From Tetradesmus obliquus (Eukaryota; Chlorophyta; Chlorophyceae; Sphaeropleales; Scenedesmaceae), in the NCBI GenBank assembly GCA_030272155.1, contig CP126205.1, forward strand, positions 3,832,501 to 3,896,500: a stretch of DNA of 64,000 nucleotides. Direction: 5' to 3'. Position numbers and translations under genes: made by a program. Under the pieces are notes generated by a model, which was given only the letters and a program-made list of their open reading frames with translations, was not told where the DNA came from and searched no databases. This document shows positions 45,879 to 56,344 of this stretch, one piece after another; the stretch's first letter is position 1; the number at the start of each line of letters is the position of its first letter.

Positions 45879-46269
45879 AGCATGCATATGATGCTTATTT
45901 GTTCCCTGGCAGCCTGAAGAAGTGGGACAGGACCTGCGACTTCTCCGTGACAGGTGAGGCAGCAGCAGCAGCAGCAGCAGCAGCGGCAGCGGCGGTAGCA
46001 GCAGCAGCATTGTCTTTTCTGGCATTGCTGGGGGCCTGGGGAAGTGGGACAGGACCTGGGCTTCCCCGTGACAGGTGAGCAGCAGCAGCAGCAGCAGTTC
46101 GGCAGCAGCAGCACTGCCTGAGACTAGTGACAGGTGCGGCACAGCACGGTCGAGGATGTTTAAAGTGCGGCTTTTCAGATGCGTTTGGTTATGTATATAC
46201 TGCACGACTTGTTTACCTGCCAACACAGAATGCATGTTATTGCATCGACTGCCACTGATGCCGCTGTGC

Positions 46270-46303
<34 letters not shown>

Positions 46304-46410
46304 GCCGCTGCTGCTGGCCAGGCGGCTCTGGCGCCTTCTTTGGCGTGACTGGCGTGCGCACCTACACTACGGAGAACATTCAGTTCAAGCTGATTGCGCC
46401 CAGCTCTTGA
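44382..46410 (+). CDS. Secreted dirigent / allene-oxide-cyclase-barrel-like protein
   Basis: Small secreted beta-barrel protein; function unknown. Exons: 44382-44584, 44973-45098, 45672-45778, 46322-46410; all phases agree. It starts MENSKLCLAGVLLLAVFSLA, a clear signal peptide, with possible cleavage after ASC. Mature blocks: TRTLVLTEGPLAVLEP, QYVNCGEQGTNAGQQIG, SWSGIFQQKLPGDTARILW, FEKPCGRYGTGSIVFSG, EKWDRTWDFPVTG, then GGSGAFFGVTGVRTY and IQFKLIAPSS before the stop. The VTGGSGAFFGVTG segment resembles the GG-(T/S)-G-x-F-x-G-x-x-G signature of dirigent and AOC-barrel proteins. Assignment rests on this motif and the beta-rich pattern, so it is tentative. Introns 2 and 3 contain repeated exon edges. 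A short alternative exon at 45302-45330 is possible. Confidence 0.65.
45302..45710 (+). repeat. Four copies of the 5' edge of dirigent-like exon 3
   Basis: cgcag/tcag followed by (c)tc-tt(t/c)-encoded SF(E/K)...CG starts at 45302, about 45426, about 45543 and 45672. The first is followed by its own donor (accg|gtaaat), the second stays open in the correct phase, the third has a two-base insertion (gagaga), and the fourth is the full exon. Confidence 0.8.
45730..46074 (+). repeat. Triplicated 3' edge of dirigent-like exon 3 with donors
   Basis: Copies of the segment for KWDRT...FPVTG, each followed by gtgag, end at 45778, 45953 and 46074, spaced 175 and 121 bp. The second reads tgcgacttctccgtgacag. 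The third repeats more of the exon (attgtcttttctggcattg) but lacks one codon's worth of sequence near the end. Confidence 0.85.
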
Positions 46411-47763
46411 TTAGCAGCGTAGAAGGCCCTTCCATGCGGCATGCTGCTTGTTATGATCAAAAGCATGGGACAGTTCCAGCTGATTTCATTTTACTCATCT
46501 GCATAACGATGCCCATTGCGGCGATGTCAGTGATGATGAGGGTGATTGCTCATCAGACCAGGCTGAGCTCCTGAGCTCCAGGCTCTATCATGATTGACAC
46601 GTGTCGAACAAAGTGGCGCCTCTTGCAGACGTGCAGTGTTGATCATTGCGCCCAGCACAGGCCCAGCATAGTGCGCTGCACCATTTGTCGTGACAGACAG
46701 ATGCATGCAGTTGGATGTTGTCCTGCCAGTGATGTCATAAGGTTTGCAACGATGGCTTGAAGACGATATGCAAAGATGGCCTGCAGGTGATGTTGATCTT
46801 GAATGCGATCGTGATTTTATGGCGTGGTATTGTGCAGGGAATATAAATGCATGCCATGACTCTGCTGTTCATATGCTTGTGTATATATTTATTCAATGGC
46901 CTGCTGTGGCACCGCAGCAGTGATGTGTTGGATGCTGCCTTGATTACAACACTATGGTGAACCTGCTGCTGCAAGGGCCTTTGTTGTCAATTGCATCTGA
47001 CACACGCAAGCAATGCTGCCGTGTGCAATGTCTGTCTTGTTTTCTGTTATGTGCTCCGCAGCCGCTTGCTGCAGCAATCAACATCTGCTAATGTTGTGGC
47101 AGCACTGCTTGAAGAGTGACAGCAGCAGCAGGCACTGCCAGTGTCCTGGCTGGTTGACCATCATGCATCATTTGCATAACGTGGCACCTTGTACATGCCA
47201 AGCCAGTGCTGGTGTCAATAGCTGGCGTGACGAAGCTGTCACTTTGCTGAACCGGCGGCCGGTTACAATCACCATTACACAACTGTGGGGCCATGTGACT
47301 GGTGTAACTTGGTTGAGCTGTGACTCAAAGTTACCGTGTGCTTCAGTGGAGGCCCATTCACTAAAGAGCCAGACCGCCTGAGGCTCATCGGGTGCACGCA
47401 GATCCACCGTGATTTTGTGACAAAGCCGGAAACCTCAACAAGCTCTGAGTATTCAGTGTCTGAAACGTCTTGCCAGTCGATGGAGCTGCAGACTGTACAC
47501 CACCAGCCTGCTGTTGATGGCCACGATGATTATCGTTACAAGCCAAGCCAAATGCATAGCCGGCAGGCCATTGGCAATGCGCCCAACTGTTTCGAGCACA
47601 CAAACATTTGAGATGTAAACACTGTGTAGCAGCTTGGCAAGCTGGCAGCTTGCAGAAAGCTTCCTGTTGGGGCACTTGCCCACCACATCCACACTTCATG
47701 TGTGCAGCATGATGCTGCTGCCAGCACGGTGCTCCTGCCGCCAATTCAGCAACACAAGACTCC
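46411..47763. other. Intergenic, no gene recognised
   Basis: Short frames only, on both strands. The region lies between two convergent gene ends, the dirigent-like gene (+) and the MYND-family gene (-). Confidence 0.5.
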
Positions 47764-48350
47764 TCAATTGACCTTCTGCCCAGCAGCCATCATCCTCCTG
47801 CAAGCGTGCTTGTGCCGCTTCCTGTCAGCAGCTTGGCAGGCAGCACTGCAGTAGTAAGCCCCGCATCCACCACACACCTTGCGCGCTGCTGCTGACTCCC
47901 TGCTGCGCCCAAGATTCTCACAGCCCAGGTGGTTGCACACCCGCGGCAGCGGCGCTGCTGCTGCCACAGCCCTGCACAGCCGCAAGGCATCTGCATACAG
48001 CTGCCCAACATCCACCTGCTGCTGCTGGCTGCTGCTGCTGCTGCCACCATTGTTTGCACTTGCTGTTGCCGTAGGTGGAGGCTGCTGCTTAGCACTCGTC
48101 ACAGCACCCTCCAGGTCAGGCCACCTGCTGTTGAAGTCCTGCAGCCTGCTGCTGCAGCTGCTCAGCGCATCAAACATGTAGCCCCACCTGAGGCACCCTG
48201 CACTGCTGCTGATGTTGCTGCTGCTGCTGCTGCTGCCGCTGCTGCTGCTGGATTCTGTAGCATCACTGCTTGCGTGGGTGCTGTCAGCAGCAGCAGCGCC
48301 CGCTACTACTGACGAGTCACCCCAAGCTGGCGCAGGAGTTGGCTGTAACG

Positions 48351-48392
<42 letters not shown>

Positions 48393-48814
48393 CAGAGCTC
48401 TGTGCAGACAAGGCACACACAACACGATGCAACTGGAGGTATGCAGCCAGCACTTGCACTTGGAACAGCTTCCACTGGCCAGGCACGCTGCAGTACTGCC
48501 CGCCTCTCTCAAGCACACACACAGCTTCAACAGTCCTCATAGACGTCACTAGGCCAGTGCTTTCAGACTTGTGGGCTGCATACTGCAGCCTATACACAGG
48601 CTTCCGCAAGACACACCTGCAAAACAGCAGCAGCAGCAGCAGCAGCAGCAGTGGTGGTGTCGGAGGCAGTGCGGCGGTAGCAGGGACTGTGTGCGTTGCT
48701 ACCAGGTGGATCAATTATATGGCACCACAGCATGGCGTTAAGCAGTGGGAGGCTATTATTGTTATTATTATTATCATTATTATTATTATTATTATTATGA
48801 TTATTATTATTATT

Positions 48815-48889
<75 letters not shown>

Positions 48890-49699
48890 AAAGAAAACGT
48901 GTTGATGAAGTAGTCATCCAACAGTCACACCATGTCTGCAGCAGAGGCTCAGCACGCAGCATGCTTCAGCCAGCACACTGCCGCCTAACCAAAAGAAGAA
49001 CCAAACTGAACCAAGTCCAAGGCAGATGAAGCGTTGCACTAACACACCCGCCTACCTTGCAAACAGCTGCGCTGGCGTGCTGCCTGCTGCCGCTGCTGCT
49101 GCCTCCATTGCATCTGCCAGCACCACCAGCGACCTGGCCAGCAGCACAGCCAGCAGCGCAGCACTCGCCCTGCACTGCTGTGCAGCCATCTTTCTACTGC
49201 TACTGCTGCTGCTGCTGCCGGCTGAAGCCATGTCAGACTGTGGTCCAGCTGCAGCTTCCTCAGCCTTGCAATTGCTGTGCTTTCCAGCAGTGTTGCAATC
49301 AGGTGAGGCATAACAGCAGGAAAACACTGCGCTGCAAGCGCCGCCATTGCTGCTGCTGATTCGCTGCCGCCTGCCAGCTGCTGCTGTGCTTCTCTGTGTG
49401 TTGTGCCCACTGCTTTCGTCACCACTGTCGCCTGCTTCACGATACTTGCAAAAGCACACGCGTATGCAGCCACTGCTGCTGGGTCACTCAGCGCAGCCTC
49501 CTGGAAATACCCTTTCAAGGATGCAGTTGGCACCACGCATGCATGCCTGAGCACGTCTGCTGCTACAAGGATGTCCTCAGCCTGGAAGTGCGGCGAGCGC
49601 ACGCAGCCGTCCACCAGGCGGCAGTATGCTACTGGGTGGGCAGCCGCCAGTCTGGCCAGGCTGCTGCTTGGCAGGTGAGCTGGCAGCTTTGCATCAGGT

Positions 49700-49759
<60 letters not shown>

Positions 49760-50712
49760 GTGACCCAGGGCAGTTTTAGCAGCCGTGGCAGCGGCAGTGA
49801 CACAGAGGAATGTTCATGCACTGTCATGATCGTGATCATGTACTATACTGTACTAGTGACTGCCAGCTGCTTTGTAGCTCTAGCTCCTCAGGATCACCGC
49901 CAGCGCCAAGTGATGAGTATCTCAATCATACTAGTATGAATCGCTCAGCAAGCCGCATCACAACATCAACCCACCTGCCAACTTCTCTTGCTTATCGCTT
50001 GATGTTTCGCAGGCGCATTTGAGCAGCATCAGCTGCTCCCCTGGTCCCTCCTCTGACCCATTCACAGCGCCCTCACCGCCCAGCTGCTGACTCAGCCAGC
50101 CAGACCGGTCAAGGATCAGCGGGGCAGACAGCGCCGGCAGCAGCAGCAGCCCATGCTGCTGCCGCAGCTGCTGCAGGCTGTCACCCTGGGCTGCAAGCGC
50201 AGCCTGCAGCTGCGTGCTGATCATCTTATTGATGAAGCGCAACAGATATACAGAATGCTGGGTTGAATCCAGAGACTGCTGCTGCTGCTGCTGCTGCTGC
50301 TCTGGATGAGCTTCTTGCGCTTGGCTCTGCACTTGCTGCTGCTGCTGCAGCGCCTGCAGCTGCATTGCCAGCAACAGCTGCAGCTCCAGCGTCAGGCGCA
50401 GCGCAGCAGCTGACACCGCAGGGGAGCGCTGCAGCGCCTGCACACGCTGTGCACGGCCTCCCAGTGACAACCTGCAGCTGTCATTTGGCAGGACATGTGA
50501 TAGATGAAAGTCCAGAACGCTGAGTGCAGCCTCCATGCCCGCTAGATCGATGTGGTGCAGTCGGTCACACGGGGTGGTTGCCTGCCTGCTGTCTGCTGCA
50601 ATGCCTGCTGCAGCCACCACTGATGAGATGGCTACATACTTGCCCCAATTCGGCAGCAGCCAAGGCCGGCCTGCTGGGCAGCTGCCACTGCCGCTGTTGT
50701 TGAAGAGGCCCG

Positions 50713-50745
<33 letters not shown>

Positions 50746-51072
50746 AGCTGCTGCTGTTGCTGCTGCTGCTACTGATGTTATGCTGCTGCTGCTGCTGCAT
50801 GTGCTGCTGCTGCAGCTGCTGGCGGCACGCTGCCAGCCGCTGCAGGGCTGCTGTGGCCAACACCTGGCTGTTGAGGCACTGCACCAGCAACTGTGCAGCT
50901 TTTGTTCGTGAACCAATGTTGTCAGCATACTCGCTGACCAGCGAGTGCATGAACCACAGTATGTTATTCTGCATGTTGATCGCCGCCTCGACAGATCGTT
51001 CTACTGTGCAGAAATCCGGCTGTGCCGCATGTTCGCTGGCGCATGCGGCTGCAGGATCGCCGCTGCTGCTGT

Positions 51073-51103
<31 letters not shown>

Positions 51104-52411
51104 CTCAGGAGCCTCTTCAGCTGCTAGTAACAAACACAGGCAGTGCTGCACCACCTGCAGAGTCGGCTGAACCAGCCCCACTGCGCCATGCGCTACCTGC
51201 AGCACAGCGGAGCGCTTGGATGCGATGTGCGTCCCTTGTGCGCTGGTACAAAGCATATCCTGCAATATGTCCCACAGGCCGAGCTGGGTGTCCAGCAGCT
51301 GCGCGATGCTCTGCAAGCCATGCTGCCCTAGCTGCTGCTGCTGCTGCTGCTGCTGCTGCAGCAGGGCCAGCCAGCTCTCCAGCAGCCCTGCGCAGTAGCA
51401 GCAGCAATATGCCACAGAGTAAGCCAGAAGCACAGCAGCGGGTGACACAATGCCTGCAGCAACATACAGATGCGAACATTACGTGGAGTCCTGCCACCTG
51501 CTGCCGTTGAGCAGCTGTGCGGCTTTACCCTCTTTGCCTTAGCATGGTTTGGGTATATAGGTAGCCAGCTGCGGCAACACAGCCCAGCCAGACCACAAGG
51601 ACCCTTTACTTGGGTACAGAAACACTCTTTTACTTGATACAGGGGCACCCTTTGCTTGGGTACAGGGGCACCCTCCACTTGGGTACAGAAACACCTTTGC
51701 TTGGGTACAGGGGCACCCTCTACTTGGGTGCAAAAACACCCTTTGCTTGGGTACAGGGGCACCCTTTACTTGGGTGCAAAAACACCCTTTGCTTGGGTAC
51801 AGGGGCACCTGTTTTGGTGGCGCTGGCTCACCTGCTTCAGCCAGGGCTTGTGTGAAGCAGCGTACTAGGTCAATCGAGGGCGGGCTGCCTGACTCGCTGA
51901 TACTGCTGAGGCTGCTTACCAGGTTGGCCAAGCATGCCATGCAGTGCTGCCACAGGCACCACACACTGGCAGACGGCCCATCAGCTGCAGCTGCTGATGC
52001 TGCCTGTCCTGCAAGGGCCTCGCCCTGTTCGGCCGTGAACAGGCACTCTGGGCGCTGCTGCAGCCACATCAGCAGACGAGCCAGCAGCTGCGGCAGGCGC
52101 TGCTCTGTCAGCAAATCATGCAGCAGCTGCTCCAACGTTACTCGACTGGCAGCATCGCCGGCAGATGGCAGCATGCGCTGCACTTCAGCAAGTGCTGCTG
52201 TCAGCTTGTGCAGGAGCAGCAGGCTGGATTGCATGGCCTGCACTGCTGGGTCACTGCTCGCTGCTGCTGCTGCATCTGGAGGCGGCCTCCGAAGAAGCCT
52301 CGCATGCTGAGTGGCTTTCCACAAGCTGCTTAGCTGCTTGGCTGCCTCGCCTGCCTGTTGCAGCGCATCTTCAGCTGCTGATGTACTGCCGTTGCTGCTG
52401 CTACTAGCCAT
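47764..52411 (-). CDS. MYND-finger protein, family member C (apparent one-base frameshift)
   Basis: Best preserved family member. Exons (minus): 51832-52411, 49975-51453, 49056 to about 49690, 47764-48616. It starts MASSSSNGSTSAAEDALQQA. Family blocks include LLHKLTAALAEVQRMLPSAG, LLARLLMWLQQRPECLF, CAGLLESWLALLQQQ, SQVLATAALQRLAACRQ, GRPWLLPNWGKYVAIS, LAAAHPVAYCRLVDGCVRS and SAALLAVLLARSLVVLADAM. The C-terminus holds a MYND zinc finger: VCNHLGCENL...KVCGGCGAYYCSAAC and ADRKRHKHAC, a protein-interaction module. Within exon 3 the frame reading LIATLLESTAIARLRKL differs by one base from the frame reading SDMASAG...ALLAVLLARS, with a shift at about 49225-49275: a sequencing error or a disabling indel. 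Poly-Ser, Ala and Gln runs are abundant. Role unknown. Confidence 0.7.
48755..48892. repeat. Compound (ATT)n(GTT)n microsatellite
   Basis: About 60 bp of att/tta repeats with a few interruptions, followed by about 75 bp of uninterrupted gtt repeats. It lies in intron 3 of MYND-family member C. It is the only large AT-type triplet tract in a window dominated by CAG/CTG. Confidence 0.97.
49699..49757. repeat. (CAG)n tract before a MYND-C acceptor
   Basis: Pure run, CTG in gene sense, just upstream of the start of exon 3 of MYND-family member C. Confidence 0.95.
51605..51815. repeat. 23-bp intronic minisatellite
   Basis: About nine units of cttgggtacaggggcaccctttg, alternating with cttgggtgcaaaaacaccctttg-type units. 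It fills much of intron 1 of MYND-family member C and begins about 16 bp inside the donor at 51831. Confidence 0.93.
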
Positions 52412-53223
52412 GTGGCTGTTCCGCGAAACTTCGGCGGTTATTCCTGTGATTCTGTGGTTCAAGCACCCATAGAGCGTTGCGCCTTTCGCAACTTTGCGGA
52501 AACGAAACGACACGTACAACGGTGCTAGGGCTAGATCACTTACTGATTGGTCTTTGAAAGCCGCAAAAACTGAATATCAATAAGATGGGAAGAACAAAGT
52601 GTTGCAGTGAGCAAAATCAGCGAGGCACATGGCAGGATCGTGACTTTGTCACGGCACTCCCGCCCTTCCCCGTTTGACCGTTGATTGTTGATCACAGCTG
52701 TTCAAGCTTCACACCCAAACCCCGATCCGGCCCCACACCTGCTGTTAACATGAAGTTTGCAGAGTGCTGTGATCAACTTTAAACTGCGATAGCCAAGGCA
52801 CTTTTGCTTCATCGCAAGACAAGCAACCCAATCCATATGGTGTGTCTGCAGCCCGCGCATGACTTGAACTTCGAGCCCGCGTGACGAGGGTGTGATAGCA
52901 CTGCTGAGCAAGATGCTGCTGTCAATGCAGTGTCCATGCATCCTCTGCACACAGCTGCTGCTGCTCACCAGCTTGGGGCCTGGTTAGCACACGCCACTGG
53001 CACCTGTTTAGTAAAATTTGTACCAAGGGGCACCCATCTCACTGGCACCTGTTTTGTAGAATTGTTACCAAGGGGCACCTATCTCACTGGTACCTTGGCA
53101 AGCCGACAACTGCCCTGCCCCTGGCCAGCCACACCACCAGCAGCTGCAGCTGCTCTCCCTCATAGCGTCTGCCAGCCTGTCCACCTGGCCTGGCCGCTCA
53201 GAAGCAGACTCACTCGGCTTGTG

Positions 53224-53270
<47 letters not shown>

Positions 53271-53301
53271 GTGGTGATGGTGGCTCAGCCTACAAGTCGC
53301 C
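52412..53301. other. Intergenic between MYND-C and MYND-D
   Basis: 5' flank of member C and 3' flank of member D. It contains a roughly 46-bp direct duplication at about 52995-53085 (cactggcacctgttt...accaaggggcacc, two copies) and a CTG tract at 53228-53267. No gene recognised. Confidence 0.5.
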
Positions 53302-53418
53302 TCATTTGACCACCTGCCCTGCCGCCATCATCCTCCTGCAAGCATGCCTGTGCCGCTTCCTGTCAGCAGCTTGGCAGGCAGCGCTGCAGTAGTAGGCCCC
53401 GCAGCCGCCACACACCTT

Positions 53419-53952
53419 TTTGTTTTTTTTTGAAGCAAGAACGTTACAAGGGCTGACCTAAATAACTGTGCACTTGCTATATAAAAAGATCCATTGAGAG
53501 AGTGAGGCAACCTGTTCCGCACTCACCCCACAGGTCTCTTGTACCAAGAGACGCTGTCACACGATCATGCAGACAGCCCCGTGCGGAGCAGCCCCGAAAG
53601 GCATCCAGGACCTGACCGAGTGCCCAGACTCCACTAAAATCACAGTCGCGCAATGACGTCATGTGATGTGTGACAGGCCGTGACTGGCCCTTGAAATAAA
53701 AGCTGTCCATAGTGTAACTGTCAGCTATCACTGCACGGTGACTTGCGCACCTGTAAGAGCTGCACTTTACAGGCAGCATTACGTCACCCACACAAGACGC
53801 CTATTAATAGGTGACGGATTGTCGACACAGACCATCCCCACCTGACTATTCATAGACTCTCCACTTCATGCAAGCACATTCTGCTACTGACCGAACATAC
53901 ACCTATGAGATATGTGGCATTCTGTAGAAAATGACACCACCTCAGGCACACA
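53419..53952 (-). mobile_element. Retroposed polyadenylated insertion (SINE/LINE 3' end or retrocopy)
   Basis: About 534 bp inside the MYND-finger coding sequence of member D, flanked by acacctt at 53412-53418 and 53953-53959 (aaggtgt in gene sense), a 7-bp target-site duplication. In gene sense the insert ends TTGTAACGTTCTTGCTTC followed by nine A, a C and more A. The TGTAA about a dozen bases before the A-tail matches the green-algal polyadenylation signal, so an mRNA-like RNA was probably reverse-transcribed and inserted. No protein domain was recognised in it. Confidence 0.75.
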
Positions 53953-55204
53953 ACACCTTGCGCGCTGCTGCTGACTCCCTGCACCCAGAAAGGTTCTCAC
54001 AGCCCAGGTGGTTGCACACCCGCGGCAGCGGCGCTGCTGATGCCACAGCCCGGCACAGCCGCAGGGCATCAGCATACAGCTGACATACATCCACCTGCTG
54101 CTGCTGGCTGCTGCTATTACTGCCTTCATGACTCGCACTGGCTGTTGCTGCTGGTGGAGGCTGCTGGTTGGCCAACGTCACAGCACCCTCCAGGTCAGGC
54201 CACTTGCTGTTGAAGTGCTGTAGCCTATTGCTGCAGCTGCCCAGCGCATCAACCACGTAGCCCCACCTGCGCTGCACAACACTGCTGCTGCTGCTGCCGC
54301 CGCCGCCTGTGGCGGTGGCTGCCCTGCTTGCCTGTGCGCTGTCAGCAGCACTGGCTGCATCTGCTGCTGCTGCTGATACATCCCCCGCTGGTGCTGGTGC
54401 TGGACCTGCTGCTGCTGCTGCTGCTGCACCAGTGCAGTTGTCTGCTGACAGGGCACACAGAGCCTCATGCAGCACACAGAACGCACGCAGCACCTTCACC
54501 TGGTACTGCTGCCACTGGCCAGGCACGCTGCGGTGCTGCGGGCCTCCCAGCAGCCCAAATTCCGCATAGAGATCAGACAGAACTGCAGGAGCCATTCCAG
54601 TTGTTGCGGCACTGCTTGCCTCCCACCGCATCCTGAAGGCAGGCTTGCAGGAGAAGCACCTACAGCACATCATCAGCGATGCAGGAATTGTGAAAATGCT
54701 GCTGCTGCTGCTGCTGCTGCTGCTTGACGCCACCACACCATCCACCCCAGGCAACACAAACTCCTTGGCTGTCCAGCTTGCGATTCCAGCTGTGACTGCC
54801 AGCAACCTCATAATCAGCTCAGGCACAACAGCTGGAAAAAACTGCACTGCAGCTGCAGGTGGTGCTTCGCTGCTGCCTGCCAGCTGCTGCTGAGCTTGGC
54901 CGTGTGCCCTGCCTGCTGCCTTGGTCATCACTGCTGCCTGCTTCGCCACGCTTGTGACAGCAGACAGGAATGCAGCCACTGCTTTTGGTAGACGAAGCAG
55001 AATCTCCAAGGGCGTTTCTGCTGATGAGCCGGGCCGCACAGTAAGTGCATGCCAGAGCACATTTGCTGTTGCAAGGATGTCTTCAGCCTGGAAGCGCTGT
55101 GAGCGCACGCAGCTGTCAACCAGGCGGCAGTATGCTACCGGGTGGGCAGCGGCCAGTGCGGCCAAATTACTGATCATCAGCCAACGCAACAGCACTGCAT
55201 CTGT

Positions 55205-55205
<1 letters not shown>

Positions 55206-55252
<47 letters not shown>
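55206..55252. repeat. (CAG)n tract upstream of MYND-D exon 3
   Basis: CTG in gene sense, in the same place relative to exon 3 as the tract at 49699-49757 in member C. It continues into interrupted caggcaggcagcagcag to about 55290. Confidence 0.95.
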
Positions 55253-55254
<2 letters not shown>

Positions 55255-56269
55255 CAGGCAGCAGCAGCAGGCAGCAGCAGCAGCAGGCAGGAATGGTGAC
55301 ACACGACACATATGGCAGCAAGGCAGCAGCGGATGATGGCACAGCGCATTCGTGTGCAGCCATCACCGACAGTGCGTTTGACAAAGAGTTGTTTACACAA
55401 CAACGTCGCTTGGCAATCCAGATGCATACCCCTTGACACCAAAATAAATGATCTTCAAGGCCAACCTGCAGGATCTGCAAACCAAAGCTTGGTGCTGCCT
55501 TTGTCAAGCGAGGCTTAACACATTCTGCCAATCATTAGCACTTGCGTGTTGCCCGCAGTCACCAACATGTGCCCATGCCACTAGTGCCACACCTCAGCTC
55601 ACCTTCACGCGCCTGGGGCCCGCTGCCTGACGCTTTACAGACACCTTCAAGCAGCATCAGCTGCTCGCCTGCACCAGATGATGACCCATTCACAGCCGCA
55701 GCACTCTGCAGCTGCTGGCTCAGCCAACCACACCGGTCCAGGACCAGCGGGGCAGACAGCACTTGCAGCAGCAGCAGCCCATGCTGCTGCAGCAGCTGCT
55801 GTAGGCTGTCACCCTGTGCAGCAATTGCAGCACGCACTTGAGCCCGAACCGTCCTGCTGATGCCGAGCCATAACATGCTCAGTGATCTTCCAAGTGATCC
55901 TGGAGACTGCCCTGACTGCTGCTGCTGCTGCATTGCCTGCAGCTGCATTGCCACCAGCAGCTGCAGCTCCAGCATCAGCCGCAGCGCAGCTGCTGACACT
56001 GCTGGGGAGCGCTGCAGCGCCTCAGCTGGCTGCTCAGCGCTACAAAATAACACACCCAGCCGCTCTCCTTGCAGGTTGGTGCTCAGCTCACCCAGCACAG
56101 CTGCTGCGACCTGCATGTCTTGGCGCAGCATTTGAAGCTGGGCAGCAGGGCCACTGCCGCCTTTCAAACCACCTGCAGCGGATACTGCAGACACGTAAAC
56201 TTCCCAGTTGGGCAGCAGCCAGGGTGGCGTGCCCTGAGCAGTAGCTGCTACCATCGCTGCTGCGACCAG

Positions 56270-56303
<34 letters not shown>

Positions 56304-56311
56304 TGCAATCA

Positions 56312-56344
<33 letters not shown>

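Noticed and set aside
48715..48921. Poly-Thr/Ile minus-strand frame and poly-Val plus-strand frame
   Set aside because: Translation of the (ATT)n(GTT)n microsatellite.
51539..51831. Extension of MYND-C exon 1 through the 23-bp repeats
   Set aside because: A clear donor (gtgagcc) precedes the repeats, and the next exon joins in phase with family homology.
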